DNA from: Alnus glutinosa
Taxonomy: Eukaryota; Streptophyta; Magnoliopsida; Fagales; Betulaceae
NCBI RefSeq assembly: GCF_958979055.1
Contig: NC_084889.1
Coordinates: forward strand, 9,045,761 to 9,109,760
Length of the DNA: 64,000 nt
Reading direction: 5' to 3'
Position numbers and translations under genes: made by a program. Below the pieces are notes generated by a model. It ran no database searches. It was given only the letters and a program-made list of their open reading frames with translations, and was not told where the DNA came from. This document shows, in pieces, positions 25,201 through 37,393 of the stretch. Position 1 is the stretch's first letter; each line of letters starts with the position of its first letter.

Positions 25201-28200
25201 TATTAACATCCTAAAAGTAGTAGGTTTTAATAAATAACTAGAAACATTTATGGCAACTCTCTCAAAAGTTGCTCATTAGTTTCCAAATCTAAAAAACAAG
25301 AAGTCCTGCTATTATACATGGCTTTCACAAGCTAAATGCAACAATTGCAACTCACTGCAAAAGAATCTGACTGAAATGGTCAAGCACTCTCTCAAATTTA
25401 GTGACGAAGCAATTAACACAAAAATAGGCAGCATTAAAGGCTCACAATAAGCCTTCCGGCCAAATTTAGACTTGTTCTGGTATCATGGAAAACTATCCAG
25501 AAATATGGTTCTAAAAGTTTCATTGTTATGTTCCCATATCCTAGATAGCAGCTCCCTCTTTCATTCTGGAAAGGCAGTATTCCAAGCAATAGGCATGCTG
25601 TGTGTATGATTTATTGCTAAACGCAAGAATACATACATTTCCTGCTACTTTGTCTTTTATAGAGCTATACTTACTGAATCCACTAGAGAGTAGAGAGAGA
25701 GAGAGATGCCAAATCATGACGTGTCTACGGCATTTGAAAAATTTACTGGGTAGAAAATGTAACTGGAAACTACGAATATTACTGCACTTCAGCCTTTTGA
25801 AATTATCATCACCAATGAAGGAAGCAATATATTTGTCAAAAAACAATTAATTACTTAACATGATTCTATACAAATTGAACTAGTGGTAAAACTCGCAACT
25901 TCAAAAATTGTGCCTTTAGAGTCTGTACCTGCAAAGACCATACGTGAATAGTTTTATCAAATGAGGAGCTAAACAGAAAACCCCCTACAAGATAAAAGAA
26001 AAGTTGTCATTTGAAAGCAATATACTCGGACAGAATAAAACCGCTAAGGCACCAGAGTGCCCCAACAACATCTAATTTTATTCATTTTCGTTTTTCTTGG
26101 AGAGCATAAAAGTTTTGCACATTGCAAGTCACAGTTTGTACACTTAAAATAAAAATGATTGCATGTGTTGGAAGAAGAATATACTGATTTTGCTTAGAAA
26201 TCAATCTCAAAGCATTTGCAACCATTGAAGTTTCAAAGCTCTGAATACACAATAAAGAAAGGAGGTAATCCCCAACTTGCAAGCCCGAGGTTTATCGTGT
26301 TCCAATAACCGAGAGCCATCACTGTCAGGCCTACCTACCTTACCCCACTTTTTCACCGTAATTACAGACATGCCACTATGTTCGACCACTTGGTGCACAT
26401 AGTACTGGGAACTAAATAAACCTCGCACTCACAACCCCTTGCCCCTTAGGAGATATCTTAATTCTCAAGTTTCAGCATTCTGACAGCAGTCTTAACACCC
26501 AAAATAACTGAATCCCTGTCCATGGATTACTATGTAGTAAAGAAAATAACTCTTTAGATATCATTACTTGGAATGAAAAAAAAAAAAGACGTATAGAATT
26601 CATACCTCCAACTGCTAACCCTGTAATACAATCAAGATGGCCCTGAAGATCTTTAAATTTGATAACTCCCTCAGAGAGGCCATCAAGAAAGTTTTTGTCA
26701 ACCCTCTCGTCAACTTGATCAAGTTCTGCTCCACCATCTTCTTTCCGTGTTTCTGCTCTTTCGGCGGGCAACTGACACAGTTTCCCAAAAATCAAGCAAT
26801 GCCATGTGCTGTCCTCGTTAATTGCACCCTCAAAACCACCCAAGGCATCAAATTGAGGTTTAATTAGCAATTCCCTTAAGCATTTTCTTACATCAGTTGC
26901 AAGTGGGCGACTATCTGGATCAAAATTCAAACATTTACAGAGAATCTGACTCAATGAAGCATATGCTGAACCCAAATTGGTTTCCAACAAAGAACTAACT
27001 TTCTCCACCCAACTCACGTACAGAGTAGAATAATCAGAGCCTTCTACGCTTATTTCCGAAATCCCCTCAGAGAATGATTGTCCAATAATAAGCCTGATTA
27101 GCACACAAGCTAATGACCAAACATCTGACCTGATGCTAATTGAAAAACTTGAGCTTCCACATTCTACTGCAACGCCCTCTTTCTTCAACAACTCAAGCAA
27201 CAGCTCGGGGCTCAAAAAAGCCTCCTTTTTCAATAAACCACTGAAAATCACTCCCAACTCGTCGTTATCAATTCTTGACCTACCAGAAACAGCTTCCACA
27301 ACACTCTTATGAACCTTCCTTCCCCCCACCAACACCTCACTCAAATCCACATAAACATGACCAAAATCATCGAAAGTAAAGCACGAAAGACCCAAACAAC
27401 CGATTACCAAACTTTCCAAATGCAGAGCAAGAACTGCCTCGCAAGTTCCCACACCGATCATTGCAAAACCAGACATATCAACGTTACTTGAACCCTCCTC
27501 ATCTCCATCACAACCACCACCACCACCAAACCCATTTCTCAAATCACCCAACTTATCCAAAAAACTCCCTCTTAGTCTCTCACACACTAAATCTAAAAAC
27601 CCACCTTCCAAATCACCCCACAAGCCATAAACTTTACACATCCCACTCTGACGCCCCAAAGAAGCTCTCAAAACCAAACCCAGTTCATCTCTCTCCTCCT
27701 CTTTCATTATACTCAAGCAACTCATAATCCGCGCAACGTAGCTATGATTAAACACAGAAGAGTCACTCACAGTAGGCAACGAAACAATCCGCACAAGACT
27801 CAACCTTTGGTTCTCCCTGAACCCCCCACGAAGTGGCAACAAAGAAACAGAACCATTTGTTCCACCAAACACAGCACACAGACCTTCTACTCCTCCCCCT
27901 CCTCCTTCTTCACCTTTTGTTTCAATGAAAACGGCGTCGTTCGGGAGGACCCAGTCCTTCCAGAGAGAATAGAACTCGTCAGACCAAAATCGAGGCAAGA
28001 ATCGATGGCGATCGTCATAATTTGGGGAATGTTCGCGGGGTTTTTGGGAAATATGCGGATTAGAGTTAGGGTGAGGGTTTTGAGGAAGACTGAGGCGGAG
28101 GAGGTCGATGTTCTTGGGCAGAGCGGAGGGGCCTTGGGCAGGGCACTTCACCAGTTGGTTACACTCCGGGCAGCGAATGGTCCCTGGGTATCGCTCGGGC

Positions 28201-28310
28201 AGGTTCCCTAGGCATGCCTCGCAGGCCGTGTGCCCACACGCAAGCACCCGCGGGATCGCGCACGCGCTATCGTAGTTCTGGAGGCACACCGGGCACTCCG
28301 GCGACTCCAT
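22227..28310 (-). CDS. RING-finger / pseudokinase-like / WD40 protein (7 exons)
   Basis: Exons: 26606-28310, 25929-25984, 24404-24673, 24076-24312, 23447-23566, 23078-23206, 22227-22247; 2538 bases, 845 aa, all in phase. Order of domains: an N-terminal C3HC4 RING (CPVC, CGHTACEAC, CPEC; residues 5-52), a kinase-fold region (about 190-520), and a C-terminal WD40 propeller of about seven blades (565-845; for example GSWDGTIRLWSL, FDKTIHVWSLQ). In the kinase region the HRD catalytic loop is not recognisable, while FDDFG, LSPELL and SDVWSLACVLIRL remain, so it looks catalytically dead. The last exon encodes only VYYYGK. The start was chosen at MESPECPVCL, where the RING begins, although an in-frame ATG lies 99 bases upstream. 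The layout matches the gene I know as Arabidopsis At1g21651, next to SECA2. A ubiquitin-ligase role is inferred from the RING only. Confidence 0.93.
22493..22646 (-). mobile_element. 154-bp LINE 3' stub with 11-bp TSD
   Basis: Antisense family tail (gtaagtaattgaaatatcat, aaaagcgaaaagcacaaccc) between direct repeats ATCTCTATTAT at 22482-22492 and 22647-22657. It lies in the last intron of the RING-WD40 gene. Confidence 0.75.
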
Positions 28311-28500
28311 CGCCACCACTTCAACAAAAATCGTAGGGACAGAGGCAAAAAACGAAAACTTTATAAATACGACGCCGTTCGGTCCCGAGATTATTAAGTC
28401 ATAAAACAATTCCCAGTGTAAAAACGACGCCGTCCCTTTAGAATGTACATATGGACGTCTTTGTCCCTCAACATTTAGCTTAATGTCGCAACAGCCTTCT
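28311..28500. promoter_or_regulatory. Divergent promoter, RING-WD40 gene / KRTCAP2
   Basis: About 200 bp separate the minus-strand start codon at 28310 from the likely transcribed 5' end of the plus-strand gene. A minus-strand TATA-like string (TTTATAAAG, about 28359-28369) lies some 50 bases before the RING-gene ATG. Two copies of ACGACGCCGT (28369-28378 and 28424-28433) lie in the interval. The inverse, ACGGCGTCGT, lies within the RING-gene first exon at 27931-27940. Confidence 0.45.
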
Positions 28501-29029
28501 TATTGTAGAACACTGGGACGAAGACTTTTCTCTTGAGGAGAAGAGTAGAGAAGGGGATCTAAATTCTACGGGAAAAGCTACGGGTCTGAGGTATGATCTC
28601 TAGCACTATCTTAACGCACTGTTTGGTTGCCGCGAAAATCTATTTAATAGGATTAGAAAAAAAACAAACAAGTTTCTCCAATCTCAGATCTCTTGGTGGT
28701 TCGGGCCCCGAGAAAAGAGAACCAAAAACAAAAAAAAAAAAACTGTTGCAATCAAACAGCTAGCTAGGGTTTTCTCATTCGGGTGCCTTTTTCAATGCAT
28801 ATGAGAAAGAATTTGGGTTCGTTTACTCTTTTTAAACGTGAAGAAAGTGCGTACATTTGATTCGAAGTTGTTGCTCGCATTGGCGTTCGGACGAAGAAAT
28901 GATTTGCTTTTTCTGTTTGTGGGGTTGTTTATGGGCTTGTGGATTTGAGAGTTGGTAGTCATCGTTGTTATTGTTATTGACTAATATTGCTGATTGTTCT
29001 TTTTTATTGTCTTTGCAACTTGGAAGTCC

Positions 29030-30862
29030 ATGGCAGGGGCAGGGAGTTCCATGCTTTATTCCTTCCTTCTATTCATGGTCATTCTCTCGCTTCAAGAAGT
29101 TTACAGAGGGAAGTTAGCGTCGTCTGAGCTGTTTACCATACTCGGGGGGTTCACCAGTTCTCTTGTATTTCTTGTGCTGCTGACTGTGAGTTCTAGACCT
29201 CCTTATTGACTGTTAATTTTCGTGTTGTGACAATCTCACTTAAATATATGAGAATTGTTCTATGTTTCTAGTTTCTTCTTTTGTGTAGTGATAATGTGGT
29301 ACTATCCAAAAAAACCAACTTTATATAATTAAAATAAAATAGAAATTCTTTCAACTTGTATCCTCATTTTACTTATCAAAAAAAAAAAAAAAACGTGTGT
29401 CATCATTTACATGGGTGCTTCTCACCAATCACAAACTTTTCTTTCTTTTTATTTTTATTTCCCACGATTCCAGCTCATTGAAATTATATGTTATTCTTAT
29501 TAGTTATCCTCTCTAAATTATAGGTCCTTGCAATCTCTCCTCTAAACTATAAAGTTTTGCAATCAACAATTTAATTCAATTTTAATTTGCGATGTCCATC
29601 CTTCTTTCCAATTCAGTGTCAAAATTAACTGATTAGTGTATTTGGGTGAGATGGAAATTACAATTAACATGCACAAATATGCTAAGTTTGACTGATTAGT
29701 GCACAGCACCTCCCCACTTATCTAACACTAATTTGGATTGTGGGGTGAAGGTCGTAAACAATTTTTTGTTTAGGAGAAAGACATTGCAAATGACCCCATA
29801 GCTTTCGGTGGATAGCTGTAATTAACCTGATATTACATGTTATATTTTATATTTTTCTTAAGAGTTTTGTCTCTCTGTGAATAGCATTAAGTGGAGCATC
29901 TTGTACATTTTTTCATACTTAAGAGTTACTCTGTGAAGTTAGCAGTGTTTTTTAAATTTGGACCTTAAGCTTCTTTTTTCATGAATAATAACAATGTCTA
30001 AAGAAGGGTAAAGGAGGTGGACGGGGGGGACCCCATGTACACAAAATGTTTACCAATCAGAAGTTGTTACTCTACGGGTCTCTTGGTAAGGGGGATTCTG
30101 CTCCATGGTGATTCATTTGAATGAAATAATTAAAATCAAAAGCAAATGAAGTAATCATCGCAGCACTATAGATAAGTACAGGCATACATGCATGTATACC
30201 TATACATGTTGCTTAGTAGATTTACGTGCTTCATCATGGATGCACTTCTTTGTACATATATATGTGCATGCTTCATTGTTCATTATTTCTTTATGCTCTA
30301 GAATAAATTGGCAACTGTTGTTATAGTCTGCACAAATCAAAAGCTGAGCTTGCATATGATGTAGTCATTTCTAATGTATGAACTCATACAATTGGTTTAA
30401 CATATCAATTTGAATTGATTGATGCTCTTCTTGCAGTTCATTGGAAATTTCCAGGAAACATGTGGCGTGAAGACTGGGTGGGGTGCTGGTGAGTGTGCTT
30501 TAGCTTCATATATTGTTTGCTTAATGAGACATTATGTGTTGAAGTCCATCTGGATGATATAGATTGGATCCTTTTCAGTTTTCCTACCCATTACACTATA
30601 TTTTGCCCAATTGAAGACATTTTGTCCACATGGATTAATCAAGTAGGATCTTACTTTGCTAGTCTCTAGGCATCATAGTCTGCAAGCATGGTGCCCACTG
30701 CTCACCAATGCCCATTTAGTGCTCGTGTGTATACATCTGAGCCACCATCCATTAGCCCGATTTTTTGTGGCTGTGTGTGCATATGTCTCTGCTTAACTCC
30801 TTTCATCCACTTTCACCAAACTACTTGTTCAGTTTCGGACAACTTCATGCATGACTTGGGTT

Positions 30863-30893
<31 letters not shown>

Positions 30894-32166
30894 CCTACTA
30901 GCTTTTTTGTGCACTTGCATTATAGCTAAACTAGAGCCTTCATGAGAGTATAGACTTGTAGAGTATTGAAACTTATCATTAGTTGTCAAACTGAAGCAAT
31001 TTTGTTTACCTCTCTTTTGCAGTCATAATAGCAGAAGCAGTTGCTCTCATTGCTGCTAGCACAGTCCATCGAGTTTGTATCACAACATGGTATGCAATAA
31101 TTATGAAATAGGGTGTACTACTTTTTCTTGGGATATTCATATGAATGCCGCATCAGGGAATATATTTGAAAGCATTCTCAACACTAGTTCATTTGATATG
31201 ATTTATGTATTTATTAGGGAAGTTTTAGGGTTTTTAGGGTCTCGTGGGTTCGCTTGGGTCTCTTTCTTTTTTGGGCTGGTTTGGTTGTTCTCTTTTAGGG
31301 TAAGTTCCATTTCTGACTGACAAGCGGCCTGATGTTTGGACTTGGGCATTGTATGGCACTATAGGCACAAATCTATGATGTAGAAATTAGTTTAACGTAG
31401 AAAATGATGAAGAAGCCCTAGCAAAGAACTAAAGTCTTTATTAAAAATTACTAGGAAAAGTTGACGGTTGATTGTCATATTTCACATAATGTACACAATT
31501 GTATATAGTGGCAGAGTCAAAATTTTAGTTCATGAGGAACATGATTAAAAGAAAGAATTGAAACAAAATAAGTAACAAAATAAATGAAAAATTAAACATT
31601 ATTTAACTATCATTTAAAATATATAAATATAATTTTATAAGGTTTTTTTTTTTTTTTTTTTTTTTTATGTTAATTTGTTTAGTTGTTTTCTATGTGTGCC
31701 TTGATTTCTTTAAAAATTTATTATAATATCTAGTTTTTCTACTTTTTATCATAGTTTTCCTTCCTAAATAAAAGAACAAATAGGAAAAAGTTACATATAC
31801 TTGTAGATCCTAGGATCCTCAATCAATTAAATTTAGAACAATTGCAATGGATATCTAGAAATTTTGTTATGGGCCTGATTGTTTGTAGGATAATAAAACT
31901 TCCATATTCTACTGCACATAACAAATGTTTAGAGTGGCAGATTAAGAAGAATTTCAACAATAGAAGATTATCATAATTTTCTGCCCAATCAATATTATTT
32001 TTGCAATTCTGTTACAAATATCTTGAGAGAATTTCATATTGACGACATTTTTTATGTTCTCATATATGGGTGCAGTTTCCTGTTCTCCGCTGGATTTCTG
32101 TATGAGGTCAACAAGCTTTCTGGGATGGTGCTCACCAAAAGTGAATCAAAAACAAAAAGGCTCTGA
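29030..32166 (+). CDS. KRTCAP2: KRTCAP2 homologue, oligosaccharyltransferase subunit (4 coding exons)
   Basis: A small ER membrane subunit of the oligosaccharyltransferase complex, which transfers N-glycans to nascent proteins. Exons: 29030-29185, 30437-30488, 31023-31089, 32076-32166; 366 bases, 121 aa. Seen: MAGAGSSMLYSFLLF at the start, then LSLQEVYRGKLASSELFTIL (the most conserved block), FIGNFQE, GWGAVIIAEAVALIAAS, VHRVCITTCFLFSAG and a basic C-terminus. Three to four hydrophobic segments are evident. A non-coding first exon is likely, with a donor at 28591 (GAG|GTATGA) and an acceptor just before the ATG (ggaag, 29022-29026). The length equals that of the family. The third-intron boundary CITT/CFLF keeps phase. 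Introns hold a 28-base poly-C run. Confidence 0.94.
30863..30890. repeat. Poly-C tract of 28 bases
   Basis: An uninterrupted C run in KRTCAP2 intron 2. It is the same length as the run at 8225. Confidence 0.95.
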
Positions 32167-34462
32167 GATTGGAAATAAGTTTATGATGATCTGCCGTTTT
32201 GATTTTGCTGTTTCTTATGGTTTTTAAGTATCATATGGACATTGTACCCAAGAAGACAGAAGAGTTTCATTTTAACAGCAATGGCCATTTTTGCCCAGAG
32301 ATTATTGAACAAAACACTATCCACTCTTGCTACAAGGTGGCGGTTTGGTAGCCAGGTGCGCTTGCGTTGTGAGAACTTGTAATCAAGAAGCGGTTATTCT
32401 TCTACTTTCAGTCAGGAGTCATACCTGTGAAAACATGACAATGCTCTTTCAGACTAGTATTAATATATGAACATGAACTAGAAATTCGCATACTTGTATT
32501 TCCTTGTGCAATTTTCTCAACAAAAATAAAATAAAATAAAAGCTAGAAGTTGCAGCAAAGAAATGCCTATAAACGGTGTTTCTTGAGAGGGGAAAAAAAT
32601 GAACTGGATGCAGCCAGTAGTTGACTTGCCGGGGAAACATGCCCGGATGGATGTCACAAAGGCACAGCGCTGAACTAGAATACTTGCAAGAGACATTTTT
32701 TAATGTAATATCAGAAGTCTAGGGCCCCTCCTTTGCAAGCTGTCCTGCGGAGGAGGTTCTTCCCTCCTCTGCCCCTCCACTTTATGGTTTTTTCTTCCAC
32801 CAGTCTTTTATGGCTGGTTTATCATTTTCTGCTCTTTCCTTTACTGCTTTTGTGTCTTCCCTTTCCTGTCTAGAGTCTTCTCTAGAGCCTTTCGCATCTT
32901 GTGAGGCCTTATACATTATCAAGCGATCTATCTGATGGGATGGGATCTAATCCTATTTCTTTTCTGTGATTTTTCTTCATGTTCTTCATCCCCCTTCTAT
33001 CTTTTTGCTTTGTTTTTGCAGTTCTTCCTTCCTCAAGCACTACGTCAACTCCTCCACCACCTCATTCTCTCCACTCCACCACCTTCGATCTTCGCTTTTA
33101 ATCCGCACACAGTTCCCTCCAATGGTTTGCTCCCTCGTCAGTTTTGAAGTTCAAGGAAGCGCGTCACGCCACTGTCTTTGTCAACCTCTCCGCTCTCCAA
33201 TGCCGCCCTTCGTGCCCCTGGTGCCAACATGTCTCCACCATGCTCCACTGCTAAGTCGCTCATCTCAGCCGACACCCTTGTTTTTTGGTCTTGAAGTGTT
33301 GCTTTTGGTTTTTCTAGACTTATTATATCTTCGTTGTTTTTGTTTTCCAAGAGATATTTTGGATAGGGTTGAAGGGTATCTCTAGAATCGTGCCCCTATT
33401 TGCATCCTTTGCACTGTGTGTTTCGGTAGAATTGAAGGGTCTCAATACAGTCATGCCCCTGCTCACGCCTTGTTTAACCACCTTAAATGGAGGTCCCCTT
33501 TTTTGGTGTTTGTGCTAAGAATTTATAAGTCCGCTTTATTTATTTTATGCATTTTCTTTTAATTTATATTTATCCTGATTATTCTAGGGCTTATTGTTGG
33601 GCTGCTTCATTTTTTGTTGTACTTGATTGTAGTTCTTGTTTGATGTACTTATTATAAAAAATTAAAAATTAAAAAAAAAAAAAAAAAAAAATTGATATAC
33701 TGAAGAAGCATCTCATATTGGGTCGTCTGAAAAGATGAACAAAAGGCAATATTTTTTTGGCACAAGACAAGACATTATTATTTGGATATAAATTCTGCTA
33801 AAAAATAGCCCAAGATATGATAAGAACAGTCCAAGTGCTGTTCTTGCCGTTCAAGCACTAAATGGTTAATGGGTTGAGATTTGGTGCAACACTTGTCATG
33901 TAAACAGTTCATTTTAAATGAACAGCCTAATTATGACAACAAATAAAAATAAATAAATGAGGATGACTAATTGTGCAAAGGGTGGTGAGCGGTTGAACCA
34001 TTCTTTTAGTTAAAATTAGTGTTTCGACTATTCTTAAACTAGATATTTGAAGTGGCCAAACTACTTAGTCTACTCTCATAATCGGTGGACCAAACCACCT
34101 ATTGTAGGCAGATGAACCACTCAAAAGAAGTGATTTAATAATGCTTACTCAACAAAATCAACTTTAATACTAATTAAAATAAAGTCGCCTATGGATCCTA
34201 TTAATTAATGATTTATTTTTTTTTTTGAAGAAAATTAATGAGTATTTTGGGTCAATGTTCTTGTCAAGTTGTCAACCATTCTATCCTATCTAAATTATTA
34301 TCCTGTCGTCTTCCTAATTGCCCATGTTATTTTGGGCCTCTACCTTTTTTTTTCACTCCCTCTAACTTGAATTAAATCATTTTACTTCACCGCTCCATTT
34401 TACATGACAAAAACATCTTTTCACCAATATCTTTGAATGAATGACTTATTCCTTTTAACAAT
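32167..34462. other. 3' flank of KRTCAP2; repeats, no gene
   Basis: The KRTCAP2 3' UTR probably ends before 32550. From about 32720 to 33690 a pyrimidine-rich stretch with the ending gtagttcttgtttgatgtact plus an A-run resembles the retroposon family at 2132-2872. The match is weaker and I did not find target duplications. ORFs at 32966-33385 and on the opposite strand reflect its composition. The rest (33690-34460) is AT-rich with no recognisable feature. Confidence 0.4.
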
Positions 34463-35225
34463 TGTTTTTTTTTTTTTTTTTTTACTCGAAACAAGAACTA
34501 CAACAACAAATAGAAGCCAAACAAGAAAACTACATAAACCAAAAATAAAACAGGCCAAAAAAGAACTCCATCCTTTGTAAAAATCCAAAGCAAGTCTTTT
34601 TCACACCTTGGAGAGGATCCTGGACGAAGTGAGCGGAAAAGCTGTCAGCAATGCTGGTTTAGTGGCCCTGGCCCATGGAGAAAGGAGTAGTGCAGCTGAA
34701 GGTACCCAAAAGTTTCTTAGTTTAAGATCATTTTCTAAAGGAACTAGTGAGACTAAGAGATAACTAAACAAATAGTAAAAGGAATCTTCGCCAAGGATTA
34801 TAAGACAAATAACTGCAAATACTATATTTAGTGGTCTGAATCTGTTTCGGGAATTTTCTTTGCCTAAAAAGGCTTCACTAGAAGAAAGCTAGAAAAGCAG
34901 AATAGAGAACCTTCATATTTACCGGATGGAACCAAAAGGGGAGACGGCACGTGCAACCCACTTGTGCCATGACGGTTGTGGCATGCATGCGCAGGAGTGG
35001 GGATTAGCGGAGGGTGGAGGGTGGAGGAGAGGCGCATAGCTGGTGAAGGTGGAGGGATTGCAATAGATCTGGCATCCAAAACCCAAACAAAATAGCAGTA
35101 GATGGTTTAGGAGGACTTGAAGGGGTGGAAGACTTGGACGGAGCTTCAACAGGGTTTCAACCGTTGGTGGGTGGGGTTGGAGGGTCTCATTTAAAAATGA
35201 AAGGATACGGGAGGCTCAAAAATTG
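34463..35225 (-). mobile_element. Second copy of the 740-bp retroposon family
   Basis: The reverse complement follows the copy at 2132-2872 over most of its length: tgtttgggttttggatgccagatct near 35085, then a block of ccctccacctncaccagc, then a ccattttggttccatccag-like block, and a terminal pagttcttgt-A-run that appears here as the T-run at 34466-34484. Similarity is clear but diverged. No long ORF; the ORFs listed by simple translation are in the pyrimidine-rich half. Edges are approximate. Confidence 0.6.
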
Positions 35226-35950
35226 GAGGGAGCCGCTCCATAAAAATTATGCCTTAAACTAGTACAAACATTTATGTGATTTGCTCATTGCTATAAGTTC
35301 ATATTTCAAAACAAGCAGAGGTTCTAACTTATTAATTTTCGGTTCCTTTGGGTTTCAATTTTCAAAACATCCATATCCACCTAATTAATATCAATTGGCA
35401 ATGTAGGCAGAAAATATGAAAAATCAATTATACTTGTTTGATCAAATATAATTAATACTTAAAAGACAGATCTACATAATTCATACAAACACTTCCCTTC
35501 TGGCTTCTAGTCTGAAAACTTCGAAATCATTTTTACTCTTTCCCACTTCGTTATTTTTCAGAACTTGTTTTTCTTCAAGACGCTTCATCAAATGTATAAC
35601 TTCCTGATCCTTTCAATTGATTTACGTACTCTGTAATGTCCTCTATGGTGCCGTCAACAATGATCTGCTCGAGGAAGAATGTATTGTCAGTGAGGATGAT
35701 TTCATTAGTCAAAACATATCCTACTAAAAAAAGGAATGTCAAATCAGGTTTTGAATGGAAAGCATTAAACTAGGCAATCCAATCAAGTGGTTAGAAAATC
35801 CAGAGTGATGGAGGGAAGAGCACAGACCTGCAAAAGATGGTATTTTCTCTTATTACTAAGCAGTAACCAGCATCACAACTCCAAATCACTTGCACGCTGG
35901 ATCAACAATATAAGCAGCTCTAATTTTAATATGTTGCTAGACAAGGCTTC
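35226..35950. other. 3' flank of the PPR gene, nothing recognised
   Basis: AT-rich sequence that includes the likely 3' UTR of the minus-strand PPR gene (just left of 35950). No further gene or repeat is apparent. Confidence 0.4.
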
Positions 35951-37393
35951 TCAATCACATAAAGGCTCCTTGACCAGAAGGTTCATTTTCTCCTGAAGAA
36001 ATTTGAGTACATCTTCTCTTCCTTCCTTTATAAGCAATTGTCTTAACCTCCCAAATGTCACACCTGATGGTCGGATTCCCTTTTCTATCATCTCTTCCAA
36101 TAATACACAAGCCTTGGTAACATTCCCCTTCTTGCACAATCCATTTATAAGAACTGAAAATATATGCATGCTTGGAACAAACTGCTTCAACTTCATGTAC
36201 TTCCACACTTTAAGAGCCATATCCAGCTCATCCCTTTCACAAAACAGCTTTATCATCACTGTATATGTGTCTGCATCTGGTTCACATACCTTGATCATCC
36301 TGCGAAAGATTCTAAATGCATCATCAGTCTCTTTGCGGGAGATCAAACTATTTAGAATAATGTTGCAGGTCCTTGAATTGGGAGTAACACCCTTGCAGTT
36401 CATATCATTTAAGACCCTATACACATTCTTTAACTTGTTTACATTACAGAAAGCGCTAATCAATGCATTGTACGATGCCACATCAGGCTTAATTCCATTC
36501 CTTTCCATCTCTAAGAACATACCTACAGCATCTTCAATCCGATTTTCTATCCCATACGTATGAACCAAAACACTATAAATGAAAGATGTTGGCTTGCAAG
36601 CCCCGGTATCCATCTTTTTAACAATTTCAACGGCTTCATCAACTCTTCCTGCCTTGCAAAGAACGTCAACCATGGTGCCAAAGGTCACTATATCAGGGTC
36701 GCAACCCATGTCAACCATTTCCTGGAAAATCTCCCTTGCCTTGGGCAGATTTGGAGCCTTTCCCCACCCCCCAAGCAATATACTGTAAGTCTTTGAGTCG
36801 GGAACAAATCGATCTTTCATACTGTCAAAGATCTCCTGAGCCTTCCTCACATTCTTGGACTTGCACAAAGCACTTAGAAGGCCATTGAATGCTGCTAGAT
36901 TTGGGGGGATATCATATTTCTCCATGACATTAAATGTGTAAACCGCCTCCTCCACCTTCTGAGCCCTGGCATACTTTCTCATTATAATGCAAAATGTCTC
37001 AACATTTAGCATGCTCTTGTTCCTCATAGAATTCACAAGATCCCACATGATCTGATACTGCCTTATCTTGGCCAGAGACTGGATCATGGTGTGGTAAGCC
37101 CTGACACTGTGCACATAATTTCGTTGTCTCCCAGCCCATTCAAAGAACCGATATGCCAACATACCACCATTCTCAAATCTCTTGAGGACATCCTCAACTA
37201 TATCTGGAGAAACTCTAATTCCACTTTGGTTAAGTGCAGTATCAAGAGCTAATGCCGGGCAAGACATCATAGTTTCACAAATTCTTTTCATTGGATCTGA
37301 AACCTCTCCTGTTAGTTCACTAGAACTGAACATTCTGGTTAGCATCATCCCTTCCAAAAATAGTTTCTTGCGGCAGTTGCAAATTTTAATCAT
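35951..37393 (-). CDS. P-class pentatricopeptide repeat protein, At1g77360-like
   Basis: A single-exon RNA-binding PPR protein of 480 aa, probably mitochondrial. The first 25 residues are basic and lack acidic residues until Glu14 (MIKICNCRKKLFLEG). Seen: about eleven P-class repeats of 35 residues from about residue 95 onwards, such as NVETFCIIMRKYARAQKVEE, LAAFNGLLSALCKSKNVRKA and DIVTFGTMVDVLCKAGRVDE. There are no E or DYW extensions, so an editing deaminase role is not expected. The C-terminus RPSGVTFGRLRQLLIKEG ... EPLCD matches my recollection of Arabidopsis At1g77360 closely. The gene is intact with no internal stop. The function of the target RNA is unknown. ORFs on the opposite strand are shadows. 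Confidence 0.93.
   Translation of the reverse strand: MIKICNCRKKLFLEGMMLTRMFSSSELTGEVSDPMKRICETMMSCPALALDTALNQSGIRVSPDIVEDVLKRFENGGMLAYRFFEWAGRQRNYVHSVRAYHTMIQSLAKIRQYQIMWDLVNSMRNKSMLNVETFCIIMRKYARAQKVEEAVYTFNVMEKYDIPPNLAAFNGLLSALCKSKNVRKAQEIFDSMKDRFVPDSKTYSILLGGWGKAPNLPKAREIFQEMVDMGCDPDIVTFGTMVDVLCKAGRVDEAVEIVKKMDTGACKPTSFIYSVLVHTYGIENRIEDAVGMFLEMERNGIKPDVASYNALISAFCNVNKLKNVYRVLNDMNCKGVTPNSRTCNIILNSLISRKETDDAFRIFRRMIKVCEPDADTYTVMIKLFCERDELDMALKVWKYMKLKQFVPSMHIFSVLINGLCKKGNVTKACVLLEEMIEKGIRPSGVTFGRLRQLLIKEGREDVLKFLQEKMNLLVKEPLCD

Noticed and set aside
27744..28211. 155-codon plus-strand ORF
   Set aside because: It is antisense to the first exon of the RING-WD40 gene, which has clear domain evidence.
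28311..28409. Upstream in-frame ATG as the start of the RING protein
   Set aside because: It would add 33 hydrophobic residues ahead of the RING and would overlap the TATA-like region; the family begins right at the RING.
29365..29395. LINE tail in KRTCAP2 intron 1
   Set aside because: Only acttatca plus an A-run remains; too short to call as an element.
36003..36563. 186-codon plus-strand ORF
   Set aside because: Shadow of the PPR gene on the opposite strand; PPR repeats are explicit on the minus strand.
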